Assembly (NCBI GenBank): GCA_029204225.1
Contig: MU832048.1
Location: 1 to 64,000, forward strand
Direction: 5' to 3'
From: Diphasiastrum complanatum
Lineage: Eukaryota > Streptophyta > Lycopodiopsida > Lycopodiales > Lycopodiaceae
DNA: 64,000 nt
A program made the translations under genes and the position numbers. Positions 26,701-33,599 of this stretch are shown in pieces. The notes under the pieces were generated by a model that did not search any database, was not told where the DNA came from, and saw nothing but the letters and a program-made list of their open reading frames with translations. The stretch's first letter is position 1; each line of letters begins with the position of its first letter.

Positions 26701-27687
26701 TTTAGGGCAATCTAGATTTTTTCATTATCCATATGATTGTAATCCATTGATGAGCTGAACAAATTACAAAATTGTTGGCTGTATCAGTAACTTTTGATAA
26801 CTATACATCATAATGATACATTGTATACATAAATGAGCTGTATTGACTAATGGTATCCATGTTGTGTCCTAGCAGGCCAAAAAGGAAAGGGAGAAGGAGA
26901 AGGAAAAGGAGAAGGAAAAAGAGAAAGAAAAAGAGAGAGAGAGGGAGAAGGAGAAAGAAAAGGAAAGGGAGAAGGAAAAAGAAAGGGAAAAAGAGAAGGA
27001 GAAAGAAAGGGAAAAGGAGAAGGAGAAAGAAAAGGAAAAGGAAAAAGAGAGAGAAAAAGAGAAGGAAAGAGAAAGGAGGAAAGACAAGGAGAAAGAGAGG
27101 GACAGAGAGAAGGAAAAAGACAAGTCCAGCAAGAGAGAGAAAGATTTTTTTGATGGCAGTGAGATAGCTAATAATGTCCATAAGGAGGAGAAAAGGAAAG
27201 ACAAAGAAAGGGAGAAGGATAGAGATCGCGAAAGAGATAAGGAAAAAAGACATAAAAAGCGTCATCGAAGTGGTAGTAGTGAAGAGGAGATATCTGAGAA
27301 AGAAGATAAGGAAGAGGTGAAGAAGGTTCGCAAACATGGCAGTGATCATAAAAGGTCTTCAAGAAAGGTAGGCTCATTTAAATTGTTGCTATTTTGGTCA
27401 TTTCAATCTAGTTAAGAGCTTGCTTTACTGTATACCAGAGATTTATCTGATTCTAGCTGGACAATATGCACTGAAGTTGAATATGCTCTGCACTCGAGAA
27501 TTTTTTTAGTTATTTGATTTTCTACTTTGTAATTCTGGTGTATTGCCTGCAGCATGCAAATATTTCGGATACGGATAGCGAAGTCAAACATAAGCGGCAT
27601 AAAAGAGATCGCGATGGTGGGCGGCGGAATGGCAATGCTGAGGAGCTGGAGGATGGAGAGCTTGGTGAAGATGGCGAGATTCGTTAG
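416..27687 (+). CDS. PRP40: Pre-mRNA-processing protein 40 (PRP40A/B-like), 3' part, 20 exons
   Basis: This is a U1 snRNP-associated splicing factor of the PRP40/FBP11 family, acting in the nucleus in early 5' splice-site recognition. Joined exons give, in order, the sequence right after WW domain 2 (AREQA), a Ser/Thr/Pro linker, six FF domains, a Lys/Glu/Arg-rich tail and the C-terminal [14 protein letters not shown], all typical of plant PRP40. The two WW domains must lie upstream of the window. Exons: 416-711, 1018-1092, 8145-8252, 8360-8428, 8931-9008, 9860-9946, 12568-12602, 13898-14003, 14529-14609, 14735-14827, 15353-15406, 15579-15695, 15823-15921, 16243-16290, 16406-16498, 22021-22128, 22261-22325, 22418-22523, 26876-27367, 27553-27687. 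Phases agree from 8145 to the stop codon. Between 416 and 1092 they do not: one net frame change is needed. The family call is very secure; whether this copy is fully functional is less so. Confidence 0.95.
1018..1092 (+). CDS. PRP40: PRP40 exon, acidic linker
   Basis: A CACAG acceptor precedes the exon. Two donors are possible: GTACAA at 1093 or GTGAGC at 1099, and both keep phase because the exon is then 75 or 81 nt. In phase 0 the 3' half reads [14 protein letters not shown], which joins well to the next exon. In the frame carried over from the previous exon the 5' half reads [11 protein letters not shown] and then hits TGA at 1099. The two good-looking halves are in different frames, so a 1-nt indel near 1045-1055 is likely, either real or a sequence error. 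Confidence 0.65.
1164..1200. repeat. (CT)18 microsatellite
   Basis: Pure dinucleotide run in the large intron, 65 bp after the preceding exon. Nothing else is visible around it. Confidence 0.95.
1201..2694. other. Intron stretch, no recognised content
   Basis: Contains only short frames on both strands with no family resemblance that I can see. It is probably old unique intron or unrecognisable transposon DNA. Confidence 0.5.
2695..2986 (-). mobile_element. Chromovirus 3' LTR fragment
   Basis: This segment aligns by eye with the LTR at 37295-37734: shared CCCATACCACTG, a CTAGCATTGGC-like stretch, CACGAGTCA, GTCAAGTCAA and the end GGGACCCAAGGGGTTGGGTCCCT. On the minus strand an A/G-rich polypurine tract (AAGGGGGAAAAG) directly precedes it, as expected for a 3' LTR. 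The expected TG start is mutated to TA. Confidence 0.75.
2987..4600 (-). mobile_element. Ty3/gypsy chromovirus fragment: integrase and chromodomain
   Basis: Read on the minus strand from high to low coordinates: the integrase zinc-binding end (about 4450, [15 protein letters not shown]), the integrase core with [15 protein letters not shown] (about 4190) and [10 protein letters not shown] (about 4060), a HPESDG remnant of the third catalytic block (about 3970), the C-terminal SPRFCGP and [12 protein letters not shown] stretches (about 3560 and 3440), and a chromodomain with [16 protein letters not shown] (about 3100). Stops and frameshifts break it, and gag, protease and RT are missing. A chromodomain at the integrase end defines chromoviruses, whose chromodomains are known to bind heterochromatin marks. 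It lies antisense in the first large PRP40 intron. Confidence 0.88.
3177..3576. repeat. 200-bp tandem duplication inside chromovirus
   Basis: Two head-to-tail copies (3177-3376, 3377-3576) with exactly 200-bp period differ at only about three sites (for example CATCCGC/CATCTGC and CAACTCAGG/CAACTTAGG). They duplicate the integrase C-terminal linker. Confidence 0.93.
4601..5130 (-). mobile_element. L1-type LINE 3' fragment
   Basis: On the minus strand the translation includes [19 protein letters not shown], matching the corresponding [16 protein letters not shown] of the LINE at 17742-21055. The plus-strand DNA around GATCTCATAGTA and GTGTGAGG-like segments parallels 18350-18560. This zinc-binding C-terminal part of ORF2 is all that remains. 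It abuts the chromovirus fragment. Confidence 0.75.
5131..6407. other. Intron stretch with TTCCGGAA-type repeat
   Basis: AT-rich intron DNA. TTCCGGAACG occurs near 5225 before a T-run, and again near 5853 after another T-run, followed by GTTCTGGAACAC and CTCTGGAACACC. These palindromic motifs may mark the ends of an old MITE, but I cannot define termini or target duplications. Confidence 0.35.
6408..6533. repeat. Foldback element with nested inverted repeats
   Basis: Outer arms of 16 bp (6408-6423 and 6518-6533, AATTATCATGAAAGTC and its complement) enclose perfect 25-bp inner arms at 6454-6478 and 6480-6504 with a 1-nt centre. An extra direct copy of the inner arm (TGCAATGGTTGAAATAG) lies at 6424-6449. 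This is consistent with a foldback MITE remnant. Confidence 0.85.
6534..8144 (+). other. End of first large PRP40 intron
   Basis: No coding similarity recognised. A GC-richer patch at 7270-7780 contains GTTGACCAGGCGTTGACCAG and a C-rich stretch that may be transposon-derived. The intron ends at the acceptor GTAG 8141-8144. Confidence 0.45.
8145..8252 (+). CDS. PRP40: PRP40 exon preceding FF1
   Basis: 108 nt, phase 0 at both ends, acceptor TTGTAG and donor GTTGAG. It encodes the conserved stretch with [13 protein letters not shown] and [11 protein letters not shown] that leads into FF1 in plant PRP40. A 7-kb intron full of transposon debris lies immediately upstream. Confidence 0.93.
8360..8428 (+). 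CDS. PRP40: PRP40 exon, FF1 first half
   Basis: 69 nt, phase 0, acceptor CTCCAG, donor GTTGGC. It encodes [11 protein letters not shown] and ESDWTWEQ, the first helix and loop of FF domain 1, with the hallmark Phe after the Ala-x-x-x and the Trp pair. Confidence 0.95.
8931..9008 (+). CDS. PRP40: PRP40 exon, FF1 second half
   Basis: 78 nt, phase 0, acceptor TTGCAG, donor GTGAGG. It encodes [18 protein letters not shown], the near-invariant core of FF1 in plants, animals and fungi, including the second hallmark Phe. Confidence 0.96.
9009..9859 (+). other. PRP40 intron, nothing recognised
   Basis: Ordinary T-rich intron DNA between two FF1 exons; no element or RNA gene seen. Confidence 0.6.
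9860..9946 (+). CDS. PRP40: PRP40 exon, FF1-FF2 helix
   Basis: 87 nt, phase 0, acceptor GTGCAG, donor GTACAT. It encodes [12 protein letters not shown] followed by a charged [12 protein letters not shown] helix, the conserved connector between FF1 and FF2. Confidence 0.95.
9947..12567 (+). other. PRP40 intron with repeat debris
   Basis: No ORF of interest. The stretch 11030-11240 (GTGTATGGAATGGG and CGTATGGAACATGATACGTTC) resembles 13540-13720 in the next intron (GTGTATGGAGC, GGTACGGAATGGGTATG), suggesting two copies of a diverged short interspersed element. Confidence 0.4.
12568..12602 (+). CDS. PRP40: PRP40 micro-exon, start of FF2
   Basis: This 35-nt exon has acceptor TCTGCAG and donor GTGTGT. 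It encodes [11 protein letters not shown] plus two bases of a split Ser codon completed by the next exon, giving RWSKALSLF as in FF2 of the family. The combined 35 + 106 nt restores phase 0. It sits between introns of 2.6 and 1.3 kb. Confidence 0.93.
12757..12853. repeat. Tandem duplication, about 46-50 bp
   Basis: Two copies of AGATATGGTTTGGAA...CTGCTAAGTAACACTAGATCAT lie head to tail (12757-12802, 12803-12853) with a few indels. Confidence 0.85.
13081..13157. repeat. Cluster of CGATTC/GAATCG inverted motifs
   Basis: 12-bp arms AAAAAACAGTGA (13093-13104) and its complement (13118-13129) flank GGATCGCGATT. Further GCGAATCGCGATTC follows at 13141-13154. The cluster looks like part of a self-complementary MITE. 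Confidence 0.7.
13175..13239. repeat. Perfect 29-bp hairpin
   Basis: Arms 13175-13203 and 13211-13239 are perfectly complementary around the 7-nt loop GGATTCT. A diverged copy of the second arm (GGTCTTGTATGTCTAAACAG) lies at 13032-13051, so the sequence is repeated and probably part of a MITE. A small-RNA precursor cannot be excluded. Confidence 0.9.
13898..14003 (+). CDS. PRP40: PRP40 exon, FF2 core
   Basis: 106 nt, acceptor TTTGCAG, donor GTATAT. It encodes [25 protein letters not shown] and LVDLERK, the core and last helix of FF2. Confidence 0.96.
14100..14439. mobile_element. 340-bp MITE made of ACGGTTC/GAACCGT motifs
   Basis: Terminal inverted repeats CCATAG and CTATGG are flanked by a direct 6-bp target-site duplication TTCAAA (14094-14099 and 14440-14445). 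Inside, ACGGTTC and its complement GAACCGT occur about twenty times in both orientations. The arms flank an AT-rich centre with TTAATTAATTAATTA. Copies of a 67-bp unit lie at 14297-14363 and 14364-14430. It is a non-autonomous DNA element inside a PRP40 intron; superfamily not determined. Confidence 0.8.
14529..14609 (+). CDS. PRP40: PRP40 exon, FF2-FF3
   Basis: 81 nt, phase 0, acceptor AAACAG, donor GTAGTG. It encodes a charged helix ([12 protein letters not shown]) and then [14 protein letters not shown], the first helix of FF3. Confidence 0.95.
14735..14827 (+). CDS. PRP40: PRP40 exon, FF3 core
   Basis: 93 nt, phase 0, acceptor ATCATAG, donor GTAATT. It encodes [16 protein letters not shown] and [10 protein letters not shown], the strongly conserved FF3 core. 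Confidence 0.96.
15353..15406 (+). CDS. PRP40: PRP40 exon, FF3 end
   Basis: 54 nt, phase 0, acceptor GATACAG, donor GTATCT. It encodes [15 protein letters not shown], the last helix of FF3 and its acidic extension. Confidence 0.95.
15579..15695 (+). CDS. PRP40: PRP40 exon, FF4 first half
   Basis: 117 nt, phase 0, acceptor CACCAG, donor GTTAAA. It encodes [24 protein letters not shown] and HWRDYLLL. The following 127-nt intron stays open in this frame. If it were retained, translation would run through to a stop at about 15881 after reading exon 15823-15921 in the wrong frame. Confidence 0.95.
15823..15921 (+). CDS. PRP40: PRP40 exon, FF4 second half
   Basis: 99 nt, phase 0, acceptor CTGCAG, donor GTGTGG. 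It encodes [19 protein letters not shown] and [13 protein letters not shown], closing FF4 with the Ser-Gly-(S/T)-Thr-Pro-Lys loop seen in plant homologues. Confidence 0.96.
16243..16290 (+). CDS. PRP40: PRP40 exon, FF4-FF5 connector
   Basis: 48 nt, phase 0, acceptor TTGACAG, donor GTATGG. It encodes [16 protein letters not shown], the conserved basic connector before FF5. Confidence 0.95.
16406..16498 (+). CDS. PRP40: PRP40 exon, FF5 first half
   Basis: 93 nt, phase 0, acceptor TTATAG, donor GTTAGT. It encodes [15 protein letters not shown] and AIAEPNLK, the first part of FF5. A 5.5-kb intron with a LINE follows. Confidence 0.94.
16499..17670 (+). other. 5' part of second large PRP40 intron
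   Basis: No coding similarity. The last 80 bp (17595-17670) are purine-rich GACAGAGA-type sequence leading into the GA microsatellite. Confidence 0.5.
17671..17741. repeat. (GA)35 microsatellite at LINE 3' end
   Basis: Pure GA run. On the minus strand it follows AATAAAGC, so it stands where the LINE tail is expected. Confidence 0.95.
18263..19643 (-). pseudogene. LINE reverse transcriptase and C-terminal domain, broken
   Basis: Minus-strand blocks: [20 protein letters not shown] and [12 protein letters not shown] (RT palm entry), [14 protein letters not shown] with intact catalytic YADD (about 19265), [13 protein letters not shown] and YLGILF, and finally [20 protein letters not shown] (about 18400). 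Several frameshifts separate them. The 5' RT part is missing between about 19560 and 19660. Confidence 0.85.
19654..20199 (-). pseudogene. LINE endonuclease domain, broken
   Basis: Minus-strand translation has LSLWNYNGI near the start, [10 protein letters not shown] and the later [11 protein letters not shown] (GDFNARIG-type motif) of the endonuclease/exonuclease/phosphatase fold used by L1 elements to nick the target. Frame is lost between about 19950 and 19863. Confidence 0.85.
20254..21022 (-). pseudogene. LINE ORF1 (RNA-binding/coiled-coil protein), broken
   Basis: Starts at an ATG (MPPKRRSSP) on the minus strand. The middle contains a coiled coil ([20 protein letters not shown], about 20640) and then [14 protein letters not shown] and KKDPATLIV, typical of the RNA-binding domain of plant L1 ORF1. 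A frameshift follows the start, and an in-frame TGA lies at 20413-20415. A homologous ORF1 lies at 49744-50304 (RVRGITNSHD, KKDPGTLVI), so the family is present twice. Confidence 0.8.
21056..21400 (-). mobile_element. Ty3/gypsy integrase fragment
   Basis: Minus-strand translation gives YLLKCEQCQ (end of the HHCC zinc-binding domain) followed by [13 protein letters not shown] and [10 protein letters not shown] (start of the integrase core). Only this about 340-bp piece remains, abutting the LINE 5' end. It is antisense to PRP40. Confidence 0.8.
21401..22020 (+). other. 3' end of second large PRP40 intron
   Basis: T-rich intron DNA ending in a TGTACAG acceptor; nothing else recognised. Confidence 0.55.
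22021..22128 (+). CDS. PRP40: PRP40 exon, FF5 end to FF6 start
   Basis: 108 nt, phase 0, acceptor TGTACAG, donor GTATTG. It encodes [20 protein letters not shown] and [15 protein letters not shown], closing FF5 and opening FF6. Confidence 0.95.
22261..22325 (+). CDS. PRP40: PRP40 exon, FF6 middle
   Basis: 65 nt, acceptor GTCCAG, donor GTTGCT. It encodes [20 protein letters not shown], with the conserved SxWEDxK of FF6. It ends inside an Arg codon completed by the next exon; 65 + 106 nt restores phase. Confidence 0.95.
22418..22523 (+). CDS. PRP40: PRP40 exon, FF6 end and basic tail start
   Basis: 106 nt, acceptor GGGCAG, donor GTGATG. It encodes [19 protein letters not shown] and [14 protein letters not shown], the last helix of FF6 running into the charged tail. 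A 4.35-kb intron with a chromovirus fragment follows. Confidence 0.95.
22524..23990 (+). other. 5' part of third large PRP40 intron
   Basis: Ordinary AT-rich intron to about 23200. From about 23220 the composition becomes GC-richer (GGGGCCCTAGTAGCGGC, CTCTATATAAGCATGCG at about 23550), which suggests a retroelement LTR or leader, but I cannot assign it. Confidence 0.4.
24290..24372 (-). mobile_element. End of a chromovirus 3' LTR
   Basis: Ends GGAACCAAGGGGTTGGGTCCCTAACA, like the LTRs at 2695 and 37295. On the minus strand this is TGTTAGGGACCC preceded by a polypurine tract AAAGGGAGGGAA (24373-24388), marking a 3' LTR. The left extent is unclear. Confidence 0.7.
24373..26437 (-). mobile_element. 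Ty3/gypsy chromovirus fragment: RT end to chromodomain
   Basis: Minus-strand order: RT thumb (26434, [19 protein letters not shown]), RNase H remnants (about 26000), HHCC region (about 25640), integrase core [17 protein letters not shown] (about 25330) and [10 protein letters not shown] (about 25120), and a chromodomain [19 protein letters not shown] (about 24460). It is frameshifted and truncated before the RT catalytic site at 26437. It belongs to the same family as 2987-4600 and 36060-37734, and is antisense in the third large PRP40 intron. Confidence 0.88.
26453..26556. repeat. A-rich tract and GATCCG/CGGATC inverted cluster
   Basis: An AAATAAA-type tract (26453-26491) is followed by GCGATCCGGGTCGCGGATCG and further copies of GGATCG and GATCCG to 26551. 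It resembles in style the CGATTC cluster at 13081 and the MITE at 14100. Confidence 0.55.
26876..27367 (+). CDS. PRP40: PRP40 large exon, Lys/Glu/Arg-rich tail
   Basis: 492 nt (164 codons), phase 0, acceptor AGCAG, donor GTAGGC. The first about 70 residues are almost only K, E and R ([19 protein letters not shown]), followed by [31 protein letters not shown] and [11 protein letters not shown], as in the charged tails of plant PRP40 proteins. The coding strand is uninterrupted purine from 26879 to 27084. Antisense reading gives artefactual Ser/Phe/Leu-rich frames. Such tails are probably disordered and tolerate length change. Confidence 0.93.
27553..27687 (+). CDS. PRP40: PRP40 terminal exon with stop
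   Basis: 135 nt including TAG at 27685-27687, acceptor CTGCAG. It encodes [31 protein letters not shown] and LGEDGEIR, the exact end expected for plant PRP40. Confidence 0.97.
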   Translation, partial: HANISDTDSEVKHKRHKRDRDGGRRNGNAEELEDGELGEDGEIR

Positions 27688-30600
27688 ACCTTTCTTTAGT
27701 TGCTACAAATGTTGAGTGTGTCTGTTCTTGAGCCCCTGACTCTTAAGTTCTTCTACTTTCCACCATTACGGTGGCTCTCTTTTCCACCCTTCTAGGTGGC
27801 CAACATTAATGCAAGGTCTATAAAATCCTTTCTATTTCAAATGAACCTCTTTCACAATGTAACTTTCTCTGATTAACAGAGTTACAGGTTCTTGTAGACA
27901 ATTTGAAATCTAAAGTTAGTGGACCCATCAGTCTTTATGTTATAGGAAAATGGTCTCAATTTTTCTGTTTGTACATTAATCACAATGTTTTACACACTAT
28001 TACCTTGTACCTTGTTGGTCTGTATGCATTTGTTAGTTTTTCCAAGATGGCGGAAAGAAAAAGGTTTGCTTATGAAGCTGTCGATTATGAACACTTACGC
28101 AAGTTGTAACTAAATAAGACGAGAGAGATTAGTTACAAACACGTACGAATCCTATGATGAAAATCGTCTTTGGGAACTTGATGGCATTAATTCTAACCTG
28201 TTGCTGTACATCTATTCTGGAACATTGATGCCTTTTAGCATCACAATATCTTAATTTCTTTCTACTTGTCTGAATAGGTTCGATACTACTTAATGTAAGT
28301 GTGCATCTGCCAGCTATATGGCATGTTCCAATCTTGGTGGGTAGCTATACCCATATTAACTGTTCGATGATCGTTGCCTTATTGACATGAAAATTGTCTA
28401 TGGACTAGTATTAACCAGCCCATTTCTTGACATCGTTAGCCTGATAGATTTGCTGTCCATAGTTACACCACATCTTCATAAGAAAAGCTTTGAATTCTTT
28501 TCATTGATAAGGATTTCAGATCCTTGTTTGTATCGCAGCTATAGTTTGTAGCCTTGTTGGAAAAGCTTTCTGGTTTAGTAAGGCTATCTGGATGCTAGGA
28601 AGTGTGTGAGGGTATGCCCTTGAGGCTTTGAAAATTCATGTCAAAGGCCTCATTCTGAATATTCTGGACAATCGATTGAAATATTTCAAATTAACAGTAA
28701 ATAATCAAGGCTTAATCAAACTTAATGGTAACAATGTCGCTGGCCACCATTGTTTGCCTTGTATTCAGTTATAGGACTTAATATTATCTCTGCCGATGGA
28801 CTCGTTTAAAATTGACGTGGAAGTGTTTTCACCTGGACTAGCTAACTCTGTGTAGAAGTATATGGCTAGTATCAATTTAGTTTAAGCTGATGTGGTGATT
28901 GAAGACAAACTTCATCAGCAAATTCTATGCCCTTATTGTTTTAATGTCTGTTGGTTATTGATTAGTTTTCTACATTGGATTGTGGGATCGGGACTCTGTT
29001 TATCATGAGGGTTTTCTAGATTATGAGTAACACCTGATCACTGCCTTTACTGTAACTGCCTATTATACCATAAGCAGACCAAATAAAGATGGAATATTTA
29101 ATTTCTTTCCTGATCAGGAAACTTCTTTTAGCACTGTTGCACATTTGATCTATTGTAAGCTCCTGTTGGACACTAGTTTTGTATGTACTTTTGTGCACTA
29201 TTTATTTTTACAAATTTCAACGCCCTGGTGGTGTTTGTAATCTTGACCTATGTTCTTTCAATATTTACTTTCAAACCAGAATGGAAGCAAAACTTGGTGC
29301 AGAGCATTGGTGACTTGGACGCCACTGTGAACATTGTACTGAAGGGTAGGCCAAAATATCTAGAAGTTTTTTCTGGTTGGAACTTGGCATTTTATTCTCT
29401 TTAATTTACAGTATACCATGATATTAATTATGAGGCTGTTTTATGCAAAGGATCAGAGAGAAATAAATGTCCTATATGCATCTTTAAGGTTGTTATCTTT
29501 TTATGATACTGAAAGCTCTTGTACTGTATTACCCTGTGGTACTGAAGTTCTTTCATATCTGTTTGATTCTCTCATCATTTCTTGGATAGTTTGATTCCCT
29601 CATCATTTCTTGGTCCATTCATTCATTGGGCTGTTTATTTTTTTTAAATCAAATGCAAACAACATCACGGGTACTGTAAAAATAGTATTGCCATTGCTTG
29701 CTTTCAATGTAATACCAAAACGTCTTGATGATGACAATTACTCCCTGCAGTAATTCCTTTAGCTGTTTGCAATGTGAAAAGTCTAAAACTTTCTCTTTAG
29801 TTGGCTTTTGATTTTGATGCAAATGAAGAAATTTGTTGAGAAGAGGATGGCTGATAGAGGAGATGGATGAGGTCACGTGATGAGAGCCTTTGTTTCAGCC
29901 CTTATCTTCAGCTGAAAGGATGTGAAAAGGTAAGCCTTTCTGGGATTATACTTAGTTGTTGTAACTTTTACCTCAACAGCTGAAAAATGTTTCCGCTTTG
30001 ACGATAGCTGTGGTCGACTGTGCTATTGTAGTTATTGTTATGCTCATACCATGGATGGTTTTTTATAATAACGTTTATTATGTTGCAATGATTTTTCAAG
30101 AGTAGGTAAGCGTTTTTCTAAGGAACCTGTTTACATTGGTAGAGCGATTGTGTGTATTCTGTACAAGCAACATGTTTGCTGTTCAGCCCTTGTGTTGGCA
30201 ACTGTTTGTTTGGGTAGTTTGTTTGTGGTCTTTAAAGTACTGTGTTTGTTTACGCTATCCTTTATCCGCCAGTCATATGTGGGAATATTTTCAAACTGAG
30301 AACAAACTTGGCCAGAGCTTATGGTCAATGACAAGTTACTGGTAATTCCTTTTATATTTGTCAACTGACCATGCAACCCATCATATATTATAGCATGAGT
30401 GTTCTATCTTAACTGTCATTCTAGGATATCTGGTTCCCTTTTTGAGATGGTTGCTTTGGTACATGGGTTACTGCATTACTACTTGCTTGTAGTGCATATT
30501 ATAGTTTTGAGTATGTTGGTTATTTGTCTTTTATTTTTTATGTTCGTCAACAATTTTCAGCAAAATCTTTTTCTTGAATGGTTTGTATCTGTTATTTTCT

Positions 30601-31950
30601 CACTTAATCAATTATAGCCATTAACCGTGTCTTAGTCTTTGGAAGAGCTCTTTTTTCAAATTTGTGTGAAGTTATTTCTGAATCTCATAGTGTGTTTTTA
30701 AGTGCATATTCTTCTCAGAAATAGTTCTCATTCCTAGGATGTCTTGAAAGGCAAGTTGACAGAAGATTTGTGTCTGAAGAGAGCAGAAATGGGCACACAG
30801 GAAGTATTGAGATGACTGAGCAGATTGGTTCTTGAGTACTTATCTTAACTCCTCTTGGGACAAAAACTTATCTGTCACCTGGGCTGCAACTTCTTTGCTA
30901 ACAATCATAATATTTAAGCTGGTATCCAGGATGGCCGTATTCGAATCATTTAGAGTATGAGGACTGCATTTGCGGGTCTTATAAGCCAACCAAACAGCTG
31001 CAAATTCCATGTTCTAGCGTCTGTATGTTGGTGTTAGCAGCTTTTGCAACGAGAAATTTTCAGAGAATTACTATTTGAAGTATTAATTTACTAATTTGTA
31101 TAGTTTTACTTGTTATTAAGTCTCATTGAGCCTTGGAAGGTTCAGAGAAGTTACGGTAACTCCAGGGTTACCAGAAGGAATGCATGCCAGACACCATTGT
31201 AGTTCCAGAGCGGTAAACTTTTGCTCCAGTGAGCTAAATACAATCTATTGTACTATGATATTACAAGCAGAGATTATCCGGCTAGAGTGTGATATGTATG
31301 TGGAATTCATTGTTGGTTTTTATAGAGCCTTTGGCTGTTGTGTCTTGGAATTTTTTTGCTTGATTTATTTTTTCCTTGATGGAATTTGGGGGTATATGTT
31401 ACCATCGGAGGCATTTTGTAGATTGGTTTGAACTCTCCTCCCGCTGTCGAAGATTTATCAATGAGAATGTGTATTGCTGGCAAAACTTTTGCATAAACAC
31501 AATTTTAAGCTGATTGTTTTGAGGCTTGCGGTGATAAAATCTCTTTTTGTTAAGGCAATTCTAGATAGTCTTAAGGCCCAATACCATTAAGCTGAAACAT
31601 ACGTTTCTCTGTTAGTTGCTATATAACTTACTTTGTAGCTTGGTTGAGTAGATTCTGGTGTGTCTGCCACCTGTCTTGTATTATCAGAAAAGATTGAGCA
31701 ATCTACATGTCTGGTTATTTAATTGCAAAAGAAATTTTATTGAGTATGCATGGTTCACCTATCTAATTAGAAACAAAGTACTATCTAATATACTCAAGCT
31801 ATAGTATATTGATAGTTATCACAGTTGGTGCAACATTTCTGAATGTGTCTTTCTAAAACACTTCCTGAATGAGCGTTCCAGTATGAAAGGATTGATTTGT
31901 TCTGATAATCGATACTAAACGATTTATCAAAAAGAAATTCACAAAAATCC
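27688..31950. other. PRP40 3' UTR and AT-rich downstream DNA
   Basis: No AATAAA close to the stop codon fixes the 3' end. Short frames show no family similarity. A few segments look exon-like by their borders only: after AACCAG at 29280 up to GAAGG/GTAGGC at about 29347, and after TTTCAG at 29899 up to AAAAG/GTAAGC at 29930. They could be 3'-UTR or noncoding RNA exons, or chance. Confidence 0.4.
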
Positions 31951-32670
31951 CTAATGTGGTAGTAAACAGATCACTAGCGGATGTTCAAATCTGCCATATA
32001 CATTGTGCCTTTCCCCAAAAAGCCAGCTGTCTTTCCAACAATCCTATGACATACCTTAGCAACAAGAATCACTGAAAAAGCTGCACTAAGGCCTTCACAT
32101 GAAAAAACAAAAACAGGATCGGATGTAAGAAAGTTCAAATCTGGTTTTCTTGGGACTGGCTTGGAAGTGATCGTCTTGAGCTTCAAAATTGCATTATGTT
32201 GTTACTATGCTTGACTCATGCTATGAATCTTGGAAGAAGGCATCTCTTTTCCTCTGAGATTGAATTCCAACCCAGCAGACAGAACAGGAGTAATGCAAGG
32301 GCAAGGCTTACCCCCAAATTATGGCCTGCCTAGCATACTTAGAGTTGATGGTAGCAACCTAGAGAACTTGCCACCAATGTTGCTCACCTGACATCATCTA
32401 AGGTAGCCCAAAGGTTTGAAAGAACATATTATATTCAACAAAGGATTGGGAGAAAACACTGAATGGGAGAAATCCTAGAGATTCTCACGAAACAATTTTT
32501 TTCTCAATGGCAGCCCATTCAATGGTGCCATAGACCACTATATGCTCGAGTGTGAATGTAGGTGAGGTAATCCTGTAAAGGTAAATTGTTTTATTTACGA
32601 TGTTTGTTTCAAGAATATTTGAGCAACAATTGATCCCGTTGTCTAAACAGAAAGATTCAAGTATTTGCAT
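31951..32670. other. Unassigned, possibly retroelement-derived
   Basis: Two minus-strand frames of 61-70 codons (32186-31974 and 32670-32485) show no recognisable domain. The position beside gypsy debris suggests transposon origin. Confidence 0.3.
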
Positions 32671-33575
32671 TAGGTTATGCCAAGAGATATTGTGATGCAG
32701 TTGCAGTTCTTGAGGGGCTGATGTATGTAGGTGAGTGGTGGTTGGATTTTATGGACGTTGAAGATGGATAAGACTTCATTTGTGGATAAAATGGTGCTGA
32801 AAAGACTGCGACAAGGTGACTTTAGATATATTGTGAACAAAACTGGGTTTATGAGGCTGTTGGGACTCCTGCCACCATTCCTCACTGACTCTTGAACAAG
32901 AAATTGAAAGATGCTAGGGAAATATTCCATAAGATGTTTAATGAAGTGCGTAGATGAATTGCATAACATGTGTAAGCATTTGGTGATGATGTGCATGTGC
33001 ACATCGAGTAAATGGATGCACAATTAGAAGCCTTTGATTATATGTTGAAGAACTCTGAAGGGACCAATATAAAGTTATACAGTGGTAACTGTGTATTTAA
33101 TCCCAAGGAGATCAATATTTTGAGCTATATTGTTGGCATGGATGTTGTTCAATCCAATTGAAGCAAGGTGATTCCCAATGGAAGTGTGAACAAATGCCAC
33201 AAGTATGAGGATATCTATTAATAATACATGCCAGATTACTATTGATCGTCCATCCCTAAGTTTTCAATGCTTGCCAGATTACTATTGATCGTCCATCCCA
33301 AAGTTTTTCAATGCTTGCATTACCATAATTTGTGATGACAAGAAATATTGGGCATTTTTCAGATACTAATAGGTCCTATGATATGAAGTCCATATTTTGA
33401 CAAGATGTTCATGGAAAGCATTTGGGATTGGTCCTATATTTGCACAACCAAACGATGAAAGAAGCAAATATGTTATTGCCTATCTATGCAAGGTCATAAA
33501 TCCACCACTACATTGTTACACTTTTAATGAGAGAGAATGCTATTTGAACAATTTTCAAAAAGTGGTAAATTAATC
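32671..33575 (+). mobile_element. Ty3/gypsy RT/RNase H fragment, plus strand
   Basis: Plus-strand translation (with stops) shows an RT thumb-like NIKLYSGNCVFNPKEINIL at about 33065 and an RNase H segment GIGPIFAQPNDE, YVIAYLCKVIN and YTFNERECY at 33425-33545. A 43-bp tandem duplication (33229-33271, 33272-33314) lies in between. Its opposite orientation to the neighbouring gypsy pieces marks a separate insertion. A pararetrovirus-like origin seems less likely; no coat or movement region is seen. Confidence 0.7.
33229..33315. repeat. 43-bp tandem duplication
   Basis: TGCCAGATTACTATTGATCG...TCAATGCT occurs twice head to tail, with one substitution and one extra T in the second copy. Confidence 0.92.
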
Positions 33576-33599
33576 CAACCAGCACAATATAAGAATTCT

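Noticed and set aside
26850..27204. Long Arg/Lys-rich plus-strand frame and Ser/Phe/Leu-rich minus-strand frames
   Set aside because: They are out-of-frame readings of the purine-only coding tract; the true frame is fixed by the splice phase and by the flanking conserved PRP40 sequence.
28000..31450. Several short plus-strand frames downstream of PRP40
   Set aside because: Hydrophobic AT-driven frames without conserved motifs, splice support or family resemblance.
32671..33575. Possible integrated plant pararetrovirus
   Set aside because: Only an RT thumb and RNase H are visible, both also typical of Ty3/gypsy, and no movement or coat region is present nearby.
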